DNA of 64,000 nucleotides. Source: Protula sp. h YS-2021. Its lineage: Eukaryota > Annelida > Polychaeta > Sabellida > Serpulidae. Location: positions 51,097,103 to 51,161,102 of the forward strand of contig OX457031.1 of assembly GCA_949752745.1 (NCBI GenBank), read 5' to 3'. Shown here in pieces: positions 57,510-64,000 of the stretch. The notes under the pieces are model-generated. The model was given only the letters and a program-made list of their open reading frames with translations, ran no database searches and was not told the origin of the DNA. The position numbers and the translations under genes are program-made. Every line of letters begins with the position of its first letter. Position 1 is the stretch's first letter.

Positions 57510-58760
57510 CCCCCCCCTCCACCTCACTCCACCCACTCCATAAAATTAATTCAAGCCTTGCTTCAAACATTTTCTCTTTCCTGCCATATTTATTTCAAAA
57601 TAAACTTGTTCATGCTAACGACGCAGGCCACTGATGCAATGTATATAATTTCTTCCGCAGAAGACGACACTTGAGTCAACATGTTTGTATTATAAAATAC
57701 GATGACGTCACTCGGTTCACCTGCTGCCTAGCCACTCCAATCAGAAAATGGCCGCCGTCCTCGCCTAGGAATCACGCACACAAAGCACATTTTGTTTATT
57801 TACAGCAACAGCAGTCACGTTTTGCCCGGTCCCATTTCCCTTCAGCTAGGGGTTAGAAGTCATATGATTTTCTTATGAGGAACAGCTTATCCACGTGTCC
57901 AGAATGGTGTGCCGCCATATTTTTCTATACTCTCCACCCGGAAAGGCACTTGGTTATGAAATATGTTACCATACGTGTCCCAAAAAAAAAAAAAAAAAAA
58001 AAACGCAGGAAATTTTACGGAGTAATTCTGAGGCCAGACGCGGCGGAGTGCAGAGAGTTTCGTAAAAAAATGGAGGGGTCGGGGTATAGGAATTTTTATT
58101 TAGTACTCTGCGTTTCCCACGAAAAATTGGGCTACTTCAGAATTTTATTCCACGTTTAGATAAAAAAAATGGTATTATGTTAAAATTAGCACTGCGTGTT
58201 TTGGGGTCGTTTTAAAAAGCCATGGGCATGCATGATAATCTGTTGGTACATTAGTGCCCCCCGCCCCCGTGATCCATATTATCGGTCGTATCTCTGAAAT
58301 ACCACCCCCACCCCTACCCCCCCCCCCCCGATTTACGACATTGGATTGGCCCGCTGTATCGCTGGCCTACAGAACTCAGTCAACTTGTGCACTCGCACAT
58401 AATCTCCGCTGCAAGTTCATCCAGGTTCCCATTTAAACCTAAATCACAGATAGAATATCAGACGCTGCACCGATAATTGGTTATTTAATCTCCAGCAACC
58501 ACTTTAAAAAGATTCCCAACTGTCTATTTACAATGGTGCATCTCAACTTACGTAATGTATAGATAAGGGGTAAGAAGGAGCCTTTAACTAACTTCTTCAT
58601 GCTTCCGCAATCCTCCTCCTCTTAGTCCCTGTTTCTACCCAAGTTGAAAAAAATGCAGGTATTAAGTGTGACCTACATATCATTACTCAGTCAAAGAGAT
58701 GTGCGGGTATTATTTTAAATATTTTACACATACGTGACAGAACATTCTGAGATTGCAAAG
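57510..58760. other. No gene recognised
   Basis: C-rich tract at 57507-57527. A YY1-like word (aaaatggccgccgtc, 57744) and a CCAAT box (ccactccaatcag, 57732) lie close together, as in promoters, but no coding exon was identified. A-run at 57980-58001. Confidence 0.35.

Positions 58761-58765
<5 letters not shown>

Positions 58766-58844
<79 letters not shown>
58766..58844. repeat. (TA)n microsatellite
   Basis: About 39 perfect TA units. Confidence 0.95.
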
Positions 58845-58845
<1 letters not shown>

Positions 58846-58965
58846 TAATAAAATAAGCTGATAAAGAAACGAATAAATAAAATATATAACAAGCAAAAAC
58901 ACATTATGAAATGGGAAATCTCGGACAGATCAACACTTTTTAAAATATTTTTTTTCCTTATTTAT

Positions 58966-59229
58966 TTACTTCACATCAGGTACACGCTTCTCCGGCACAA
59001 CACACAGCATGTTATCTGCTATATCAGGCCAGGAAAAGGTTTTTTTTCTGTCAGCAATTAGTCTATTTTGACAAACTGACATTTGTAAGCCGGTGGCCCA
59101 GTCATTTAATGTATGCTCGAAAGTGTGAACTAATGCATCAAATCTGACGTGTTTTTGCAGAAGCGGTTTGCCGGTCCACTTCTTTAAAAAATACAGATGT
59201 ATCGCTAAATATATCCAGGAATATAACAA
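58966..59229 (-). CDS. Unrecognised reading frame, possible terminal exon
   Basis: The minus-strand frame ends KKTFSWPDIADNMLCVVPEK then RVPDVK and a TAA. Its composition is protein-like (KWTGKPLLQKHVRFDALVHT, then FEHTLNDWATGLQMSVCQNR) and it is not a tandem repeat. A possible acceptor (tattttttaaag|aagtgg) precedes KWTG, and aataaataagg follows the stop. I do not recognise the family. It could be the last exon of a minus-strand gene, possibly starting at 63090, or a fragment of an unknown transposon. It does not resemble CCDC93. Confidence 0.35.
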   Translation of the reverse strand: MLYSWIYLAIHLYFLKKWTGKPLLQKHVRFDALVHTFEHTLNDWATGLQMSVCQNRLIADRKKTFSWPDIADNMLCVVPEKRVPDVK

Positions 59230-59454
59230 TTAATTATACCAGTATCATATAGAAAGCGACTTCTCCCGCAAACACCCCTCCATCTCCCCCCACCCCCCAC
59301 CCCGCTGGCAAATTTATTTCTATGCAAACTTATATTTATGGTCAATTATTCTATTCTTATCGTCATATGTAAATTCTACCCATTCATTAGTTTTTCTTTT
59401 CCTTCTGTGGAACACTCATGTAACAGTTTTGTTAACATTACGTACAGGGTTGTT

Positions 59455-60700
59455 CCAGACGCGGTTGGCTGGACGGGTAAGAAGGGGCAGAGTGGGTGTG
59501 TCAGGCTGGTTGACTGGATAGCTGGGTGTTTGGGTGGGTCGGCTTACTGGGTGGGGGTGGGGATGGTCGATGGGTCGGTGTATGATGGCAAGAACCTACC
59601 AGTCAGTTGTGTGAGTGGGTGTGTCAGGCTGGCTGGCTGGATGGGTGGGGGTGGGGATGGTCGATGGGTCGGTGTATCATGACAAGCCCCTACCAGTCAG
59701 AGGTATGAGTGGGTGTGTCAGGCTGGCTGGCTGGATGGGTGGGGGTGGGGATGGTCGATGGGTCGGTGTATCATGACAAGCCCCTACCAGTCAGTTGTGT
59801 GAGTGGGTGTATCAGGCTGGCTGGCTGGATGGGTGGGGGTGGGGAAGGTCGATGGGTCGGTGTATCATGACAAGCCCCTACCAGTCAGAGGTATGAGTGG
59901 GTGTGTCAGGCTGGCTGGCTGGATGGGTGGGGGTGGGGAAGGTCGATGGGTCGGTGTATCATGACAAACCCCTACCAGTCAGTTGTGTGAGTGGGTGTGT
60001 CAGGCTGGCTGGCTGGGTGTTTGGGTGGGTCGGTACTACTGGGTGGGGTTGGGGATAGTCGATGGGTCGGTGTATCATGACAAGCCCCTACCAGTCAGAG
60101 GTATGAGTGGGTGTGTCAGGCTGGCTGGCTGGAGGGGTTGGGGTGGGGATGGTCGATGGGTCGGTGTATCATGACAAGTCCCTACCATTCAGTTGTGTGA
60201 GTGGGTGTGTCAGGCTGGCTGGCTTGATGGGTGGGGGTGGGGATGGTCGATGGGTCGGTGTATCATGACAAGTTCCTACCAGTCAGAGGTATGAGTGGGT
60301 GTGTCAGGCTGGCTGGCTGGGTGTTTGGGTGAGTCGGTACTACTGGGTGGGGGTGGGGATGGTCGATGGGTCGGTGTATCATGACAAGTCCCTACCAGTC
60401 AGAGGTATGAGTGGGTGTGTCAGGCTGGCTGGCTGGATGGATGGGGGAGGGGATGGTCGATGGGTCGGTGTATCATGACAAGTCCCTACCATTCAGTTGT
60501 GTGAGTGGGTGTGTCAGACTCGCTGGCTGGATGGGTGGGGGTGGGGATGGTCCCTACCAGTCAGCTTAATGCGTGGGTGTGTCAGGCTGATTGGCTGGGT
60601 GTTTGGGTGGGTCGGTTCTACTGGGTGGGGGTGGGGATGGTCGATGGGTCGGTGTATCATGACAAGTCCCTACCAGTCAGTTGTATGAGTGTCCAGTGAG
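59455..60700. repeat. About 94-bp minisatellite, about 12 copies
   Basis: Units contain gtgggtgtgtcaggctggct, gatggtcgatgggtcggtgt and atcatgacaagcccctacca. Some are lengthened to about 110 bp by a gtgtttgggtgggtcggtac insert. Confidence 0.95.
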
Positions 60701-60829
60701 ACTCATACCAACTTTCCACAAGGTCCGGTTTTGAGACCAGTACAGGTCTGCATTGGGACATTAGATGTGCAAACAAAAAAGGCTGTTGAATTACACCTTC
60801 ACAAAAACCACCATAAAACAAAAGCTGCA

Positions 60830-61830
60830 GCAGCACATAAGCTACACCAGCACATAAGTTACACGAGCACACAAGCTGTACGGTCACATAAACTACATCA
60901 GCACATAAGTTATATCAGCACACAAGCTGTAAGAGCACATAAGCTACGTCAGCACTTAAGCTGCACCAGCACAGAGGCTACATTAGCACATAAGTTACAT
61001 CTGCACATAAGCTACATCAGCACATAAGCTACATTACCACATAAACTACATCAGCACATAAGCTACATCAGCACATAAGCTATATCAGCGCGCAAGCTGC
61101 ACCAGCACATAAGCTACATTAGCACAAAAGTGACACCGGTACATAACTCACACGAGCACTTAAGCCACACCAGCACATAAGCTACACCAGCACATGAGCT
61201 ACACCAACACATGAGCTACATCTACATAGAATCTACACCAACAGATAAGCTACATTAGCACAAAAGTTATACGAGCACACAAGCTGTATGTGCACATAAG
61301 CTACATTAGCACAAAAGTTACACCGGCACATAATCCACACCAGCACTTAAGCTACACCAGCACATAAGCTACACCAGCACATGAGCTCCACCAGCACATA
61401 AGCTACATCTACACAGAATCTACACCAGCATATAAGCCACACTAGCACATACACTACATTAGCACATATACTACATCAGCACATAAGCTACATCAGCACA
61501 TAAGCTGCACCAGCATATAAGCTACATCGTCACATAAGTTACATCAGCACGTAAGCTACATCAGCACATAAGCTACATTAGCACATAAACTACACCAGCA
61601 CATACGATAAATCATCACGTAAGTTACATCAGCACATAAGCTACATTAGCACATAAACTACACCAGCACATAAACTACACCAGCACATAAGATAAATCAT
61701 CACATAAGTTACATCACCACGTAAGCTACATCAGCACATAAGCTACATTAACACATAAGCTACATCAGGAAAAAGTTGTATCAGCACATAAGCTGCACTA
61801 GCACATAAGCTACATCAGAAGAAACAAAAA
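60830..61830. repeat. 17-bp minisatellite, about 57 copies
   Basis: Unit agcacataagctacatc with many single-base variants; it decays at both ends. Confidence 0.95.
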
Positions 61831-61834
61831 AGGT

Positions 61835-62395
61835 CATATTAGCATTTAAGCTGCATCACAAAATAAGCCGCGTTCTTTACTCGGCACATTTCTGTGTCAT
61901 ATATCAAATGTTATCTATTAATAATTGAAATTTGACCAAAAAAAAAAAAAAGAATTTGACAACATGGTTAACTGTCTCTTAAGACTTGAGATATACACGA
62001 TCCCCCCTCCCCCACCCCCGTCCAGTAACAAATTTGGAACAGCCCTTACCATTAAACTTTAGCCTGGTAGAATTCTGTGTTAATGCCGAGGCACGGAAAG
62101 TAGAGCAAGTGCGAATAGGTTGCCCCTCTGTATTTAGACATACTTTAGATATGGCCTTATCTTGAGGCTTCTCCTTCGTTCCTTCTTCGTCTTATTTATG
62201 TACGGTTCTAGGCCGGCCGTCCATTCTTCGCATCAATCCGGGGCATGATACGAAGCAAAGGGAATGGGGCTAGCACTGGTCGTTGTATATTTGCACAGAG
62301 GGGAGATTAAGGGAAGGATTTTTCAATTCGTTCACACCACAAACAGACAGAAGGAGTATATAAATCAGACACAAGCAACCTTCTCCAACTTCTAC
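61835..62395. other. No gene recognised
   Basis: A minus-strand donor-like site (tttaatg|gtaagg) lies near 62049, but no convincing exon frame precedes it. Confidence 0.35.
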
Positions 62396-62399
62396 TCAA

Positions 62400-62690
62400 G
62401 ACAGGCCCGACCCAATATTCCGGACCTGACCCAATATTCCGGACCTGATCCAATATTCTGGACCTGACTCCATATTCCGGCCCTGACCCCATATTCCGGA
62501 CGTGACCCCATATCCTGGGCTTGACCCCATATTCCGGACCTGACCCCATATTCCGGACCTGACACCATATTCCGGACCTGACACCATATTCCGGGCCTGA
62601 CCCCATATTCCGGGCCTGACCCCATATTCCGGGCCTGACCCAATATTCCGGACCTGACCCCATATTCCGGGCCTGACCACAACTAGGGCA
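62400..62690. repeat. 19-bp minisatellite, about 15 copies
   Basis: Unit cctgaccccatattccgga. Confidence 0.95.
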
Positions 62691-62694
62691 TATC

Positions 62695-62980
62695 ACTTCT
62701 ATCTATAGACTATCACATGTAGCATGGTTTGTTTCGCGTGGCCCAAATGTCAAGGCCCAATCCGGATTCAGCAAGTGCAGGTGAGACTAAACTGGATCAA
62801 AGTATATCCAAATTAGTCGTCGAATACTGACTGCTCAATTCAACCCAGTTTCCCCTCTTTCCACTAAACCTGGATGGTTTAGTGGCGTAATCCATGTAGA
62901 CATACACCTCGACTTGACAAAAACAATGCATTGATTACGTGTATCACTTATAATGGGCATTATATTTCACCAGAACAATG
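62695..62980. other. No gene recognised
   Basis: Single-copy sequence just downstream (minus strand) of the candidate first exon. Confidence 0.4.
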
Positions 62981-62985
62981 ATTTT

Positions 62986-63090
62986 CTACGATTTCCTTTT
63001 CACCTTTTCTAACTTTCCGGCGTCTGTTTTATCACGATGGAGCCGAAACACACACGAGGTAGGCTCCTCCACCTTATTATCGCTCGCCAT
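62986..63090 (-). CDS. Candidate first exon of an unknown minus-strand gene
   Basis: An ATG in good context (gtagatggcg) opens a 34-codon frame, MASDNKVEEPTSCVFRLHRD then KTDAGKLEK, with a possible donor (gaaaag|gtgaaa) after KLEK at 63004; without splicing it stops at 62986. Upstream on the same strand are a cacgtgatg box and a ggccgcg motif, as in a promoter. RD...KLEK loosely recalls the start of CCDC93 (ED....KL.E), but the N-terminal exons that should follow were not found. The gene stays unassigned. Confidence 0.3.
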   Translation of the reverse strand: MASDNKVEEPTSCVFRLHRDKTDAGKLEKVKRKS

Positions 63091-63277
63091 CTACTACGCG
63101 GCCATGTGGCACATCACGTGAGCCTCTCCCCCACCCCCACTAACCCTTACTCTGGCATTCGTACAAGGGAGCAAGTGTACTTTCACTTATGAGGTGATCT
63201 TCAACTGATTCACATATAACACCACTGACCATCTGCGCATGTGACAGCGCTCACTTATCTACGACACCACCAATTCA

Positions 63278-63280
<3 letters not shown>

Positions 63281-63361
<81 letters not shown>
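63281..63361. repeat. (AT)n microsatellite
   Basis: About 40 perfect AT units. Confidence 0.95.
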
Positions 63362-63365
<4 letters not shown>

Positions 63366-63534
63366 CACGGTTGGTGATTTCTCAAATGTCCTGAGTGTCT
63401 TCTCGTAGTTACGAATCCACCATATCCTCGGAATATCTTTTTACAACAGAACACATTGTGGTTCATCTTTATACTTTGAATGTTTCACTTTAGTAGTGTG
63501 TTTCAGTTCGTACTGGAAAGCGTAATCTCCCTCC

Positions 63535-63603
63535 CCTCCCCTGTCAAAGTTCACAACAATTGGACTAAAACTGTAGGAAGAGTAGCATTTTTACAAATTG
63601 TTT

Positions 63604-63648
<45 letters not shown>

Positions 63649-63716
63649 TAGCGGACGACACATCACCGAAAAGTGACGAGTTTAGCCCACCGATGATAGT
63701 CAGCTAGGCTAAAAAC
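63535..63716 (+). repeat. Hairpin-tailed interspersed repeat (family B), copy 3
   Basis: Shares ctgtaggaagagtagcattt, ttacaaattgtttacac and the CA run (63606-63648). It ends tagcccaccgatgatagtca, gctaggcta, a mutated form of the family hairpin. Directly after it, ggctattccggtagaaacta (63732) is a fragment of the TTCCGGAA MITE. Confidence 0.8.
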
Positions 63717-63857
63717 AATCTAGTATTGGTAGGCTATTCCGGTAGAAACTACCGAAAGATTCGAATGTGACGGAAATTGAAAATGAAATTAAACATGATT
63801 GTCCATGAACAATGTCGCCGCTCACGAATGCTGATATCAAGATTTATGACATATAGG

Positions 63858-63861
<4 letters not shown>

Positions 63862-63951
<90 letters not shown>
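63862..63951. repeat. (TAA)n microsatellite
   Basis: About 30 perfect triplets near the right edge of the window. Confidence 0.95.
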
Positions 63952-63953
<2 letters not shown>

Positions 63954-64000
63954 GGTAGGAACTAACGTCTGCTTCCCCAGTTCTAAGTTCTAAGACTTAA

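Noticed and set aside
58254..58436. Possible CCDC93 exon with LDELAAEIMCEC on the minus strand near 58385-58430
   Set aside because: Short, soon stopped, and not matching the expected family segment.
62049..62230. Donor-like site and K/R-rich minus-strand frame
   Set aside because: No acceptor that gives an open frame into the donor; composition alone is not enough.

Overview
This window is eukaryotic nuclear DNA, most likely from a marine invertebrate; I cannot name the species. Coding exons are short (59-210 bp), separated by introns of 0.2-21 kb with GT-AG borders. The rest is AT-rich and full of microsatellites, about twenty minisatellite arrays, DNA-transposon remnants (Tigger/pogo type, MITEs with TA target duplications), a CR1/L2-type LINE fragment and short interspersed repeats that end in a small hairpin. 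No bacterial or organellar genes were seen.

Two genes are supported, both on the minus strand. (1) The main one is CCDC93, a coiled-coil subunit of the CCC/Commander endosomal recycling assembly. Six exons join without breaking frame, in transcript order 53154-53227, 50629-50710, 50331-50402, 42462-42533, 21420-21528 and 18980-19100, giving about 175 residues of the central and C-terminal coiled coil. I did not find the N-terminal exons, which are probably beyond the right edge, or the final exons, which should lie below 18980 or beyond the left edge. (2) Inside the 21-kb CCDC93 intron, on the same strand, sits a PWWP-domain gene with exons at 32160-32341, 31803-31861, 31074-31283 and a less certain last exon near 30490-30698.

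Layout. 0-4.4 kb: interspersed repeat with CRE-like palindromes, a MITE and a dead Tigger/pogo element. 4.7-6.4 kb: a 40-bp minisatellite split by a 5'-truncated LINE. 8.3-18.3 kb: eight minisatellites and two MITEs. 19-20.85 kb: CCDC93 exon followed by a 90-bp array made from that exon's own 3' splice site and first 46 bases. 23-30 kb: repeat copy, then a roughly 1-kb higher-order tandem repeat. 30-32.4 kb: nested PWWP gene with a 146-bp foldback palindrome at its 3' side. 33.7-37.3 kb: large tandem duplications. 37.6-38.9 kb: promoter-like sequence, palindrome and G-rich tract. 40.25-41.6 kb: 30-bp minisatellite. 42-50.7 kb: CCDC93 exons, MITEs and a tRNA-derived SINE head. 50-55 kb: CCDC93 exons between minisatellites. 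55-64 kb: MITEs, three more arrays and two unexplained minus-strand reading frames that could be parts of another gene.

The most unusual feature is the 90-bp array. It carries 20 tandem copies of a CCDC93 3' splice site, of which only the last in transcription order leads into the full exon. The other 19 are decoy acceptors whose exon frame runs into a stop.
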